Of a stretch of 40,545 bases of DNA, positions 16,932 to 25,299 are shown piece by piece. Under the pieces are notes generated by a model. It was not told the origin of the DNA, ran no database searches, and saw only the letters and a list, made by a program, of their open reading frames with translations. Every line of letters begins with the position of its first letter. The first letter of the stretch is position 1. The stretch spans positions 1 through 40,545 of the forward strand of contig JBFWMP010000008.1 in assembly GCA_050251575.1 (NCBI GenBank). Reading direction: 5' to 3'. The translations under genes were made by a program, and so were the position numbers. The stretch comes from X23 sp050251575. GTDB lineage: Bacteria; Bacillota; Clostridia; SK-Y3.

Positions 16932-19012
16932 TTTTCCAATCTCCTTTCATATCCACAGTTTTTATTCGTACATTGAATATTTTGATTTTTTTTGCTGCTT
17001 TTCTTCACAAGCAATGCACCGCATTTGGGGCATGGATCCTTCATCGGCTCATCCCATGTCATAAAATCACACTTAGGATTATTTTCACACCCATAATATT
17101 TTCTGCCTTTTTTAGTCTTTTTAATATATACCTTACCACTGCAAATCGGACAGTTTACACCAGCTTCCTCTAAAATAGGCTTTGCATTTCTGCATTCAGG
17201 AAAACCGGGACATGCAAGAAATTTTCCATATCTTCCATGTTTGATAACCATATTTCTTCCACATTTTTCACATTTCTCATCAGTCACTTCATCTTGAATT
17301 TCTATATCTCCTATTTCTTGCTCTGCCTCTTTAAAAGTTTCTTCAAAAGGAGTATAAAATTGTTTTAAGACTTCTACCCAGTCTTTCTGTCCTTCTTCAA
17401 TCTCATCCAACTGTTGCTCCATATTTGCAGTAAATTCTATATTTACGATATCTTTGAAATGCGCTTTCATAATATCTGTAATAATCATACCCAGCTCTGT
17501 TGGCTTTAATTGTCTTTTTTCTCTCTCGATATACCCTCTTACCAGAATAGTGGTAATGGTCGGTGCATATGTACTTGGTCTTCCTATACCCTTTTCTTCC
17601 AACGCCTTAATCAGCGTTGCTTCTGTATAACGTGGAGGCGGTTGGGTAAAATGCTGCTTGGGATCCAGTTTCTTGAGCTTAACTATCTGTCCTTCCGTAA
17701 GCTCAGGAATAAGTCCTTCTTCATCTTCACCCTCATCATCTTTTCCTTCTGTATATAAGGCAGTAAAACCTTGAAACTTAACCTTTGATCCACTGGCTTT
17801 AAAAATATATTGCCCGACTTCAATATCTACGTTTAACGTATCATATACTGCAGATTTCATCTGACTTGCTACAAAACGCTCCCATATTAACTTATAAAGC
17901 TTGTATTGATCTGGTTTTAATGATTCTCTTACCAGAATCGGCTCTAAAAGTACGTCGGTAGGGCGGATTGCTTCATGAGCGTCCTGTGAGTCCTTTTTAC
18001 TTTTATATTGTTTCGGACTTTGAGGTACATATTCCTTCCCATATTTATCTTCAATATATCTGCGTACCGAATCCTGCGCTTCGCTTGCTATTCGTGTCGA
18101 ATCTGTTCTCATATAGGTAATGAGACCTATTGTCCCCTTTCCTTTAATTTCTATGCCCTCATAAAGCTGCTGTGCAGCCATCATGGTTCTTTTAGCTGTA
18201 AAGCCTAATTTTCTTGAGGCTTCTTGCTGTAACGTACTAGTAATAAAAGGTGCAGCAGGTGTCCTCTTTCTCTCTCCCTTTTTAACTTGACGAATAACAT
18301 AGCTTTCTTTCTTTATTTCAGCTAATACTTTATCTACTGCTTCCTTGTTTTGCAACTCAATCTTACCACTTTTTGAACCATGAAACCTTGCTTGGAATGA
18401 ATCATTTGACTTTTCATCCAGGAGTTTGGCAGCAATTGTCCAATATTCTTGTGAAACAAACGCATCAATCTCTTCTTCACGATCACAAATTAAACGCGTA
18501 GTTACTGATTGGACTCTCCCGGCACTTAAGCCCTTTCTTACCTTCCTCCACAAAAGAGGGCTAATTTTATAACCTACAATTCTGTCTAATATTCTTCGTG
18601 CCTGCTGCGCGTTCACAAGCTTTTCATCTATCTCTCTAGGTACTTTGATAGCATTCTGCACTGCAGTTTTTGTGATTTCATTAAATACAATTCTGCATTT
18701 TTGACTTCCTTTTATATCTAACGCCTTAGCCAAGTGCCACGAAATGGCTTCTCCTTCGCGGTCAGGGTCAGTCGCCAAAAAAACCTTGTCTGAGTTCTTG
18801 GCTTCCTTCTTAAGCTCACCCAACAAGTCACCTTTTCCTCTGATAGTAATATACTTCGGTTCAAAATCATGCTCTATATCCACACCCATCTGACTTTTAG
18901 GTAAATCGCGCAAATGACCCATAGAAGCTAGAACCTTATAATTCTTTCCCAGATACTTTTTAATTGTTTTCGCCTTTGCAGGAGATTCTACAATCACTAG
19001 ATAACCAGACAT
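16928..19012 (-). CDS. topA: DNA topoisomerase I (type IA)
   Basis: TopA relaxes negative supercoils. The 694-residue product begins with the TOPRIM domain (YLVIVESPAKAKTIKKYLG, and DPDREGEAISWHL near 82-94). The core domain has the active tyrosine in GLITYMRTDSTRIA (Tyr near 299). Three C-terminal zinc-ribbon segments each carry four Cys (CEKCGRN...CPGFPEC, CPICSGK...CENNPKC, CPKCGAL...CTNKNC). It lies between dprA and trmFO, the usual Firmicute neighbourhood, and shares the trmFO transcript. Confidence 0.97.
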   Translation of the reverse strand: MSGYLVIVESPAKAKTIKKYLGKNYKVLASMGHLRDLPKSQMGVDIEHDFEPKYITIRGKGDLLGELKKEAKNSDKVFLATDPDREGEAISWHLAKALDIKGSQKCRIVFNEITKTAVQNAIKVPREIDEKLVNAQQARRILDRIVGYKISPLLWRKVRKGLSAGRVQSVTTRLICDREEEIDAFVSQEYWTIAAKLLDEKSNDSFQARFHGSKSGKIELQNKEAVDKVLAEIKKESYVIRQVKKGERKRTPAAPFITSTLQQEASRKLGFTAKRTMMAAQQLYEGIEIKGKGTIGLITYMRTDSTRIASEAQDSVRRYIEDKYGKEYVPQSPKQYKSKKDSQDAHEAIRPTDVLLEPILVRESLKPDQYKLYKLIWERFVASQMKSAVYDTLNVDIEVGQYIFKASGSKVKFQGFTALYTEGKDDEGEDEEGLIPELTEGQIVKLKKLDPKQHFTQPPPRYTEATLIKALEEKGIGRPSTYAPTITTILVRGYIEREKRQLKPTELGMIITDIMKAHFKDIVNIEFTANMEQQLDEIEEGQKDWVEVLKQFYTPFEETFKEAEQEIGDIEIQDEVTDEKCEKCGRNMVIKHGRYGKFLACPGFPECRNAKPILEEAGVNCPICSGKVYIKKTKKGRKYYGCENNPKCDFMTWDEPMKDPCPKCGALLVKKSSKKNQNIQCTNKNCGYERRLEK

Positions 19013-19063
19013 TTTTCTCCTCCCTTATTAACTAATGCTTAATATCTCTAAATATTATTACAC

Positions 19064-20167
19064 TTATCCTACCTTTGCAAAATACTTTCCCGGAATTTGC
19101 TGAATCAATCCTTTCATTTCTAATAGTGTAAGGATAGAATAAATCTTTTGAACACTGAATCCCACACTTCTGCATAATTCGTCTATATGTAACGGAGTAC
19201 CGGACATATGAGCAAAAATAATAGTCTCATCATCAGATAAACCCAAATGCAGCAAAGAATTATCCTCTTCTATATTATTAGTATGATAGTATTGAACAGG
19301 ATTAATCGGTAGCTCTTCAAATATATCTTCTATACAGGTAACTAGCTTTGCGCCTTGCTTTATCAAATTATTTGTACCTATACTGTAATAATTATCAATA
19401 TTTCCGGGAACCGCAAATACTTCCCGGCCTTGTTCCAAGGCAAAATCTGCTGTAATAAGAGAACCACTTCTTTCTCCTGCTTCTACTACTATAGTTCCCA
19501 ATGTTATTCCACTTATAATACGATTTCTAGCCGGAAAGTTGCACTGACTTGGAAACGTTCCAGGAGGATACTCTGAAACAACAGCACCATTTTTTATAAT
19601 ATAATACATAAGCTCTTCATTCTCTTTTGGATAAACGATATCAATTCCACACCCTAATATAGCAACAGTTTCTCCTCCGGCTTTTAGTGCACCTTTATGT
19701 GAATAAGTGTCAATGCCTCTTGCCATACCACTCACAACACAAATTCCTCTTTCTGCAAGCTGTGAAGATATTTTTTCAGCTATATTTTTTCCGTAAATAG
19801 ATGCCTTTCTTGCTCCAACAACAGCAACAGATACCACATCTGCTTTTGGCATTTTCCCCTTGAAATAGAGTATCCCAGGTGGATCATAGGTTCTTTTCAA
19901 AAGCTCTGGGTATCTTAAATCGTTTATCGTAACAATATCAATTTCTAATCTTTGTGTATCATGAAGGATTTTTTTAGCAGCATCTAAATTCTTATTACTT
20001 AGTTTCTCCATGATATGGCCATTAATTCCGATGCAAGCTTGAAGCTCACTCTTACCGGCTTGCCATATCATTTCTGGACTTTTGAAATATTCCAAAAGCT
20101 TTGATACCTTTACACTGCCTACTCCACTAAGGTTCGTTAACCACAGCCAATAAATAATATCTTCCAT
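19064..20167 (-). CDS. dprA: DNA-processing protein DprA
   Basis: DprA loads RecA onto incoming single-stranded DNA during natural transformation, and is also found in bacteria not known to be competent. The 367-residue product has an N-terminal helix-hairpin region (INGHIMEKL). The Rossmann-like DprA core follows (VAVVGARKASIYGKNIAEKI, then VVSGMARGIDTYSHKGAL). The short C-terminal winged helix ends in MKGLIQQIPGKYF. The ATG at 20167 has GGGGGA upstream; an ATG 18 bases earlier does not. It precedes topA by 51 bases. Confidence 0.94.
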   Translation of the reverse strand: MEDIIYWLWLTNLSGVGSVKVSKLLEYFKSPEMIWQAGKSELQACIGINGHIMEKLSNKNLDAAKKILHDTQRLEIDIVTINDLRYPELLKRTYDPPGILYFKGKMPKADVVSVAVVGARKASIYGKNIAEKISSQLAERGICVVSGMARGIDTYSHKGALKAGGETVAILGCGIDIVYPKENEELMYYIIKNGAVVSEYPPGTFPSQCNFPARNRIISGITLGTIVVEAGERSGSLITADFALEQGREVFAVPGNIDNYYSIGTNNLIKQGAKLVTCIEDIFEELPINPVQYYHTNNIEEDNSLLHLGLSDDETIIFAHMSGTPLHIDELCRSVGFSVQKIYSILTLLEMKGLIQQIPGKYFAKVG

Positions 20168-20218
20168 GATAAATCCCCCAAACACTTTACTTTTTCAATA
20201 TACTTTCTACACTACTAT

Positions 20219-20246
20219 AAAAAATCCTCCCTGTAAAGGATTTTTT
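20219..20246 (-). terminator. Intrinsic terminator upstream of dprA
   Basis: A perfect 10-bp stem (AAAAAATCCT with AGGATTTTTT) encloses an eight-base loop at 20229-20236. The A and T runs at its ends make it symmetrical, so it could act on either strand. Position favours termination of the leftward RNA methyltransferase transcript before dprA. Confidence 0.7.
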
Positions 20247-20260
20247 ATACATTTAAACTA

Positions 20261-20322
20261 GCAAGTGGGGACGGTTCTTGTCTTGCTCGCTAGCGAGCAA
20301 GACAAGAACCGTCCCCACTTGC
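20261..20322. repeat. Perfect 62-bp palindrome
   Basis: Positions 20261-20291 and 20292-20322 are exact reverse complements, with no spacer at the CTAG centre. Each arm contains the word GTGGGGACGGTTCTTGTC. It lies between the RNA methyltransferase stop (20338) and the terminator before dprA. The word GGGGACGGTTCT is, from memory, a common dispersed intergenic repeat of Clostridia and relatives, often in inverted pairs. No transposase is present nearby. Confidence 0.92.
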
Positions 20323-20337
20323 CTCTCATTTGTACTA

Positions 20338-21141
20338 TCAATTGCGCTGTCGAACAGCTTCATACATTAAGATTGCAGATGCAATAGCCACATTTAAAGA
20401 TTCAGCCTTACCGGAAATAGGAATTTTGACAAAATAATCTGAAAGATTTATTACCTCTTCAGATATCCCATTAGCTTCATTACCGACAACAATCATAATA
20501 CCCTTTTTCATATTTACTTCAAAATGGCAGATATCGGAAGACAGATGTCCAGAAATAATACTTATCCCCTTATGCTTTAATGAACTTAACACCTGCGCTG
20601 TGTTTTCCACCTTGATAACAGGCAAATGAAATAAGGAACCCATGGTAGAACGCACTGTCTTTGGATTATAAACATCCACACATCCTTTAGAAAGGATTAC
20701 AGCATCCGCACCTGCTGCGTCCGCAGTCCTGATAATGGTTCCCATATTACCAGGATCTTGTACGTTATCGCAGAAAATATAGAATGGGCAGTTTGTGCTG
20801 CCCGTAATGTGGTCAATGTAAAATGTTTTAATAGATACTACTCCCAATATTCCCTGGGGAGTTTCTGTGTGAGAAACTTCTTGAAACATTTGATTACTAA
20901 ACTTAAATACACTGATGTTGTGGTCTAAAAGCCGCTCTAAGATATGTTTACTTTGTTTCTCTTCCAAAAAGCTGTCATTAATAACAATCATTTTAAAATC
21001 TACTGATGAATCAATAGCATCCTTTATTAATCGTACTCCTTCGATAATAAACTCATTATTCTTTTCCCTGCAGCTTTTAGAACCTAAAGATTTTATATGC
21101 TTAAAAGTTTTATTACTCCTGCTGATAATTTCAGAAAACAT
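20338..21141 (-). CDS. TrmH/SpoU family RNA 2'-O-methyltransferase
   Basis: This 267-residue protein transfers a methyl group from AdoMet to a ribose 2'-OH of rRNA or tRNA. An N-terminal substrate-binding domain is visible (SLGSKSCREKNNEFIIEGVR, residues 18-37). The C-terminal SPOUT knot domain carries the three SpoU motifs: DNVQDPGNMGTIIRTADA (about 125-142), MIVVGNEANGISEE (about 215-228) and IPISGKAESLNVAIASAIL (about 239-257). Bacillus ysgA is the likely relative; the target nucleotide is not known from sequence. It follows ktrA by 20 bases. Confidence 0.92.
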   Translation of the reverse strand: MFSEIISRSNKTFKHIKSLGSKSCREKNNEFIIEGVRLIKDAIDSSVDFKMIVINDSFLEEKQSKHILERLLDHNISVFKFSNQMFQEVSHTETPQGILGVVSIKTFYIDHITGSTNCPFYIFCDNVQDPGNMGTIIRTADAAGADAVILSKGCVDVYNPKTVRSTMGSLFHLPVIKVENTAQVLSSLKHKGISIISGHLSSDICHFEVNMKKGIMIVVGNEANGISEEVINLSDYFVKIPISGKAESLNVAIASAILMYEAVRQRN

Positions 21142-21161
21142 ATTAATGACCCTTCTCCCTA

Positions 21162-21809
21162 TTATTTTCTGTCAAGCTTATTAAGATCACCGTTAGACCC
21201 AACTACCACTAACGTATCATCTTTTTTTATAATATCATCTGCTTTTGGAGAAATATTTATCTCTTTTCCATTCTTAATAGCCATAATATTAATCCCATAC
21301 TTCCCCCGAACATTCAGTTCTTGTAATGTCTTTCCATCCCAGTTCTCAGGAACGATAGTTTCAATAATACTATAATCAGGAGACAACTCGATATAATCAA
21401 GAATATTTTTAGAAACTAGATTATGCGCCACTCTTACTCCCATATCTCTTTCCGGAAAGATTACTTTATCAGCTCCGACTCTGCTTAATACTTTCGCGTG
21501 CAGATCACTTTGTGCCTTTGCAAGAACATGCTTTACACCGCATTCTTTTAATAGAAGTGTTATAAGTATACTGGACTCCATATTACCCCCGATAGCAACG
21601 ATTGCCACATCAAAATTCCTGATTCCAAGTGATCTTAAAACCTTTTCATCAGTTACATCTCCTGCAACAGCATGCGTGACATGGTCGGAGATGTTCTGAA
21701 CTATTTCTTCATTTTGATCAATTGCCAATACCTCATAGCCAGCTTCATATAAGGTTTTCGCAATACTCTGACCAAACCTGCCAATTCCCAATACAACGAA
21801 TGAATCCAC
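21162..21809 (-). CDS. ktrA: Potassium uptake system gating subunit KtrA/TrkA
   Basis: This is the cytoplasmic RCK ring that gates the potassium channel subunit encoded next to it. The 215-residue product has an N-terminal Rossmann RCK domain with VLGIGRFGQSIAKTLYEAGY (residues 5-24) and an acidic nucleotide-binding residue after it (VLAIDQNEE). A C-terminal TrkA_C domain follows (about 140-215), the part that binds c-di-AMP in Firmicute KtrA. The start codon is GTG with AGGAGGAG at good spacing. It lies 11 bases after the channel gene. Confidence 0.93.
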   Translation of the reverse strand: MDSFVVLGIGRFGQSIAKTLYEAGYEVLAIDQNEEIVQNISDHVTHAVAGDVTDEKVLRSLGIRNFDVAIVAIGGNMESSILITLLLKECGVKHVLAKAQSDLHAKVLSRVGADKVIFPERDMGVRVAHNLVSKNILDYIELSPDYSIIETIVPENWDGKTLQELNVRGKYGINIMAIKNGKEINISPKADDIIKKDDTLVVVGSNGDLNKLDRK

Positions 21810-21820
21810 GTTTTCTCCTC

Positions 21821-23194
21821 CTATCCAACCATAACTTTACCTTCAGGATATTTATAATTTGCATTTGACTTGTACATTTTGATGGTAAGCGCCAATGCCA
21901 TAGTAAGAACTCCTACCCTTCCAAGGAACATTGTAATGATAACAGCAATTTTACTGACAGTAGTTAATGTTGGAGTAATTCCCAGCGACAATCCCACTGT
22001 CCCAAATGCAGATACTGCTTCAAAAAATACTTCCAGAAATGTTGTCTGTTCAAAAATTGACAGAATGACTGTCGTAGTTACTACAATAACTAAACTGATT
22101 ACCACAATCGTCAATGCTCTTAATATGACTTGGATATTAAGCCTTCTTTTAAATAAATTGGTATACTCTGAACCTCTAAGTACCGAAAATACGGCAAAAA
22201 ACAATACTCCGACAGTAGCTGTTTTAATCCCTCCGGCAGTAGAACCGGGAGAACCGCCTATAAACATTAGAATAATTGTAACAAACTTTGAAGCATTAGT
22301 TAAGTCAGACAACGCTAAGGTATTGAACCCTGCTGTTCTAGGTGTCACCGACTGAAACATAGAAGCAAGCAGCTTATCTTTGACCCCCATCGACTGAAGT
22401 GTCCTGGGGTTGTTTAGCTCAAGTAAAAGGAAAGCAACAAATCCTACTATCAATAAAACTGCTGTAACCGCCAATACCAATTTTGTATGTAATCTTAACT
22501 TTCTAAACTTTTTAACTGTATATACATCGTTCCATACAGAAAAACCCAATCCTCCGATTACAACCAAACACATAATGGTTAAATTGATAATAGTATCATC
22601 CGCATACGCAGTTAAGCTGCTAAACGCTGCCCGCTGTCCCATTAAATCAAATCCTGCATTGCAAAAAGCCGATATCGCATGGAAAACACCTTTATAAATA
22701 CCATCTGCAATTCCAAAATCATCAATAAACTTAAGAGATAATATTACAGCACCAACACCTTCAAATAACAATGTACCTAGAAGTATCTGTTTCGTAAGCC
22801 TTATTATTCCTTCCAAACTATATTCATTAAGGGATTCTGCAATGATCATTCTTTCTTTGTAGCTTATCCTGCGTCCTAATACCAATGAAAACAGAGTGGC
22901 TATTGTCATAAAGCCTAACCCGCCTATTTGGATAAGAAAGAGTATTACTATCTGACCAAAGGTTGTCCAGTGAGTGTAGGTATCTACCACAACCAATCCG
23001 GTTACACATACTGCAGAAGTAGCAGTAAATAATGCATTGATGTAACCAATGCTATTCCCATCTCTAGACGCTGCCGGAAGGTTTAATAGTATACTTCCTA
23101 TAAGCACTATTACTGCAAATCCCAATGGAATCAATTGTGTAGGAGTAAAGTTTAATACACCGCTTATAAATCCATGCTGTTTTCTTGTGATCAT
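21821..23194 (-). CDS. ktrB: Potassium uptake channel subunit KtrB/TrkH
   Basis: This is an integral membrane K+ (or Na+-coupled K+) uptake subunit with the four-fold repeated pore of the TrkH/KtrB superfamily. The product is about 457 residues. The four selectivity-filter segments are visible as TSAVCVTGLVV, ISAFCNAGFDLM, SVTPRTAGFNTL and VSAFGTVGLSLG, each with the conserved Gly. The length is KtrB-like. Start: an ATG at 23194 has GAGG nine bases upstream, preferred over an in-frame GTG at 23203 that touches the same GAGG. Confidence 0.94.
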   Translation of the reverse strand: MITRKQHGFISGVLNFTPTQLIPLGFAVIVLIGSILLNLPAASRDGNSIGYINALFTATSAVCVTGLVVVDTYTHWTTFGQIVILFLIQIGGLGFMTIATLFSLVLGRRISYKERMIIAESLNEYSLEGIIRLTKQILLGTLLFEGVGAVILSLKFIDDFGIADGIYKGVFHAISAFCNAGFDLMGQRAAFSSLTAYADDTIINLTIMCLVVIGGLGFSVWNDVYTVKKFRKLRLHTKLVLAVTAVLLIVGFVAFLLLELNNPRTLQSMGVKDKLLASMFQSVTPRTAGFNTLALSDLTNASKFVTIILMFIGGSPGSTAGGIKTATVGVLFFAVFSVLRGSEYTNLFKRRLNIQVILRALTIVVISLVIVVTTTVILSIFEQTTFLEVFFEAVSAFGTVGLSLGITPTLTTVSKIAVIITMFLGRVGVLTMALALTIKMYKSNANYKYPEGKVMVG

Positions 23195-23266
23195 ATCATT
23201 CACCCTCTTTGCTTACACCATGCATGAAATGCATCAATAGGAAGCATTAGAAATCATTAAACTTAA

Positions 23267-23288
23267 ATAGACCCGTTTCCGGGTCTAT
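23267..23288 (-). terminator. Probable terminator after rplT
   Basis: A perfect 9-bp stem (ATAGACCCG with CGGGTCTAT) closes a TTTC loop 36 bases after the rplT stop. On the minus strand it is followed by TTTAAGTTTAA, a weak T-run. It sits between rplT and ktrB and probably ends most of the infC-rpmI-rplT transcripts. Confidence 0.65.
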
Positions 23289-23323
23289 CTTATTTATTCT
23301 CATATTATGAAAAAAATATTATA

Positions 23324-23677
23324 TTATAAACTAGCTTTTGCCTTTTCAACTAATTGAATAAATGCTGCTTGATCATTAATTGCCAATTCAGCAAGTATCT
23401 TTCTATTTACTCCTATGCCGGCTTTTTTCAAACCATTCATAAATCTGCTATAAGTCATTCCATTAGATCTGGTAGCTGCATTTATTCTCGAAATCCATAA
23501 TTTTCTAAAGTCTCTCTTCTTTCTCTTTCTTCCTACATAAGCATATACTAAGGATTTCATTACCGCCTGATTCGCAGTTCTAAATTGTTTACTTTTCGCG
23601 CCTCTATATCCTTTAGCAAGCTTTAATATCTTCTTACGTCTTTTTCTTGTATGCATTCCGCCTTTTACTCTAGCCAT
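23324..23677 (-). CDS. rplT: 50S ribosomal protein L20
   Basis: L20 is an early 23S rRNA-binding assembly protein and, in Firmicutes, the repressor of its own infC-rpmI-rplT operon. The 117-residue product has the standard length, the basic N-terminus (MARVKGGMHTRKRRKKILKL) and the C-terminal globular domain with NGMTYSRFMNGLKKAGI. AGGAGG precedes the ATG. It follows rpmI by 26 bases. Confidence 0.99.
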   Translation of the reverse strand: MARVKGGMHTRKRRKKILKLAKGYRGAKSKQFRTANQAVMKSLVYAYVGRKRKKRDFRKLWISRINAATRSNGMTYSRFMNGLKKAGIGVNRKILAELAINDQAAFIQLVEKAKASL

Positions 23678-23703
23678 TAACTGAATCCTCCTTCGAATCC
23701 TTC

Positions 23704-23901
23704 TTATTTATAGGGTATTAATGTTTTTACTATTGCTGAGTTAGCTGAACTCGCATACCCTGTCTGTCTTAAGTTTCTTTTTCTCTTTGTAGATTTCTTT
23801 GTTAAAATATGACTCTTATATGCTTTCGACCTTTTTACTTTACCAGTTTTGGTAAGATTGAATCTCTTCTTAGCCCCACTATGGGTTTTAACTTTGGGCA
23901 T
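23704..23901 (-). CDS. rpmI: 50S ribosomal protein L35
   Basis: L35 is a 65-residue basic ribosomal protein. It begins MPKVKTHSGAKKRFNLTKTG, the family's N-terminal signature, and has SHILTKKSTKRKRNLR in the middle. The length is standard. It lies between infC and rplT, and GAGGAG is upstream of the ATG. About 100 bases separate it from infC. Confidence 0.99.
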   Translation of the reverse strand: MPKVKTHSGAKKRFNLTKTGKVKRSKAYKSHILTKKSTKRKRNLRQTGYASSANSAIVKTLIPYK

Positions 23902-24005
23902 TTAGTACACTCCTCTCAAATTTCAATACAACTTTTTTATATTCAAAGTCTTACTATATAACTTACATATATCTTATTATTGTTAGCAAGACAAGGATAC
24001 TGTAA

Positions 24006-24515
24006 TTACTGCTTAGGTGCTATAAACATCGCCATATTCTTTCCTTCAAGCTTCGGTCTCTTCTCAACTACGCCGATTTCACTTACACAATCTGCAAATT
24101 TTTGCAGCAAAGATTCACCTAATGAGGAATGATTGACCTCTCTGCCTCTAAAACGAACTGTAACCTTCACCTTATCACCAGAATTCAAGAATTTAATTGC
24201 ATGGTTAACCTTTGTATTAAAATCATGATCGTCAATTGAAGGTGAGATTCTAACTTCTTTAATATCTACAACATGCTGATTCTTCTTCGCTTCTTTTTCT
24301 TTTTTAGCCAATTCAAATTTATATTTACCATAGTCCATAATCTTACATACCGGTGGCGTAGCTTGCGGAGCAATCTTAACTAAGTCCATATTTTTTGAAT
24401 TAGCGAGCTTTTGCGCTTCTTTTGCCGATGCAATACCTAATTGAGCCCCATCACTATCAATAAGCCTGATTTCCTTATCCCTGATTTCCTCATTAATCAT
24501 TAATTCCTTGCTAAT
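24006..24515 (-). CDS. infC: Translation initiation factor IF-3 (ATT start)
   Basis: IF-3 binds the 30S subunit and proofreads the initiator codon. The product from the chosen start has 169 residues, with the IF3 N-domain (MINEEIRDKEIRLIDSDGAQ), linker, and C-domain ending KLEGKNMAMFIAPK. The start is taken as an ATT at 24515 (read ISKELMINEE). AGGAGG (24530-24525) is nine bases upstream of it, while the first ATG (24500) is 24 bases away. Non-AUG starts in infC are known and make the gene sensitive to IF-3's own rejection of such codons, a feedback loop. The longer open frame upstream lies in the leader and is not coding. Confidence 0.96.
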   Translation of the reverse strand: MSKELMINEEIRDKEIRLIDSDGAQLGIASAKEAQKLANSKNMDLVKIAPQATPPVCKIMDYGKYKFELAKKEKEAKKNQHVVDIKEVRISPSIDDHDFNTKVNHAIKFLNSGDKVKVTVRFRGREVNHSSLGESLLQKFADCVSEIGVVEKRPKLEGKNMAMFIAPKQ

Positions 24516-24683
24516 AGTAGAGCACCTCCTAAAATATTTAAATAAGTACAACAAAAAAGTGAACAGATAAAATCCATCCACCTATACACAAATAAAACTG
24601 CAATAAAACAAAATATACAGCTATTAACCTTACAAGTTTATACCGCAAGGTGAGAAGCGGATGACTTCTTCTTTATTGTAATC
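24516..24683 (-). promoter_or_regulatory. infC-rpmI-rplT leader RNA, likely L20-responsive
   Basis: The leader of about 168 nt runs from the predicted start near 24683 to the infC ATT. It contains a CCGC...GCGG hairpin with loop TTCTCACCTT (minus strand, about 24659-24642). Next come a pyrimidine-rich middle and the terminator at 24552-24581. Firmicute infC operons are known to be controlled by L20 binding to such leaders. A covariance-model match to the L20 leader family was not possible here, so the class is inferred from position and architecture. Confidence 0.65.
24552..24581 (-). terminator. Attenuator-like terminator in the infC leader
   Basis: In the minus-strand RNA, GUGGAUGGAU pairs with AUCUGUUCAC (ten pairs, three of them wobbles) around a UUU loop. 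A run of six Us then follows, 37 bases upstream of the infC ATT. An intrinsic terminator inside the leader is the arrangement of L20-controlled leaders in Firmicutes. Confidence 0.7.
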
Positions 24684-24689
24684 ACTAAT

Positions 24690-24718
24690 AATGTACCACT
24701 ATTCGATATGTCTGTCAA
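24690..24718 (-). promoter_or_regulatory. Promoter of the infC operon
   Basis: On the minus strand TTGACA (24718-24713) and TACATT (24695-24690) are 17 bases apart. The -35 element is a perfect match. It overlaps the last codons of the upstream CBM25-like gene. The predicted start is near 24683. Confidence 0.8.
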
Positions 24719-25181
24719 GAAATTTTTGAAATTGATTGTCAAAACAATAGTTCATACCTGAGTTATTATCCCAATTACCGGCATTATCCTTAAAAGCAAT
24801 ATTAATATTCCCAGCTCTTTTCACAGGAAGAATAAGTTCAAAAGTTTGGGATTCAAGCTTATGAAGGGTATAATCATCTATATCCTCCCACTTCAGATTA
24901 TTGCCATACCCAACCGCCGCATGAACTTCCTGTGCTCCACTTTTCGCCAGCAATCCCTCATAGATAATGTGTATTGACTTGGTATCTCTTATTAATTCAA
25001 TGCCATTACTAGCGTAATAATGATAGGACTCCATTGGATACATATCATTTATCTCTACGGAATATTCTTCTTTTAATGCACTAATATCTGTTGAAGCAAC
25101 AGGAAAAATATTTTCATCACTAGGTTCCATCACCTTAGCTACATTTTTTGTACTTCCAAATAAGAAATCAAAAAAGCCCAT
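24699..25181 (-). CDS. Free-standing CBM25-like carbohydrate-binding protein
   Basis: This 160-residue protein has no catalytic domain, signal peptide or membrane helix. Residues about 70-150 match the starch-binding CBM25 pattern: IIYEGLLAKSGAQEVHAAVG, then YGNNLKWEDI, then FELILPVKRAGNINIAFKD with NAGNWDNNSGMNY. The N-terminal 65 residues are not recognised and start MGFFDFLFG. The absence of an export signal suggests it works inside the cell, for example on storage glycogen; this is inference. The ATG has AGGAGGG upstream. Its 3' end overlaps the infC promoter. Confidence 0.75.
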   Translation of the reverse strand: MGFFDFLFGSTKNVAKVMEPSDENIFPVASTDISALKEEYSVEINDMYPMESYHYYASNGIELIRDTKSIHIIYEGLLAKSGAQEVHAAVGYGNNLKWEDIDDYTLHKLESQTFELILPVKRAGNINIAFKDNAGNWDNNSGMNYCFDNQFQKFLDRHIE

Positions 25182-25250
25182 GCATTACCCTCCTAATAAG
25201 TCTTATTAATCATAGCTTGCGCAATATATATAAAAATTATAGTAATAAAA

Positions 25251-25281
25251 AATAACCAAACTTAACTCAAGTTTGGTTATT
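25251..25281 (-). terminator. Terminator after the Asp/Glu racemase-like gene
   Basis: A perfect 13-bp stem (AATAACCAAACTT with AAGTTTGGTTATT) closes a five-base loop. On the minus strand it is followed by a T-rich stretch starting TTTTTTATT. It ends the RraA-like/racemase-like transcript 18 bases after the last stop codon. Confidence 0.9.
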
Positions 25282-25299
25282 AGACCATTTTTACAAAAT

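Noticed and set aside
24516..24581. N-terminal extension of IF-3 to an ATG at 24581
   Set aside because: The extension translates the attenuator and leader and does not look like IF-3; the family starts at ISKELMINEE.
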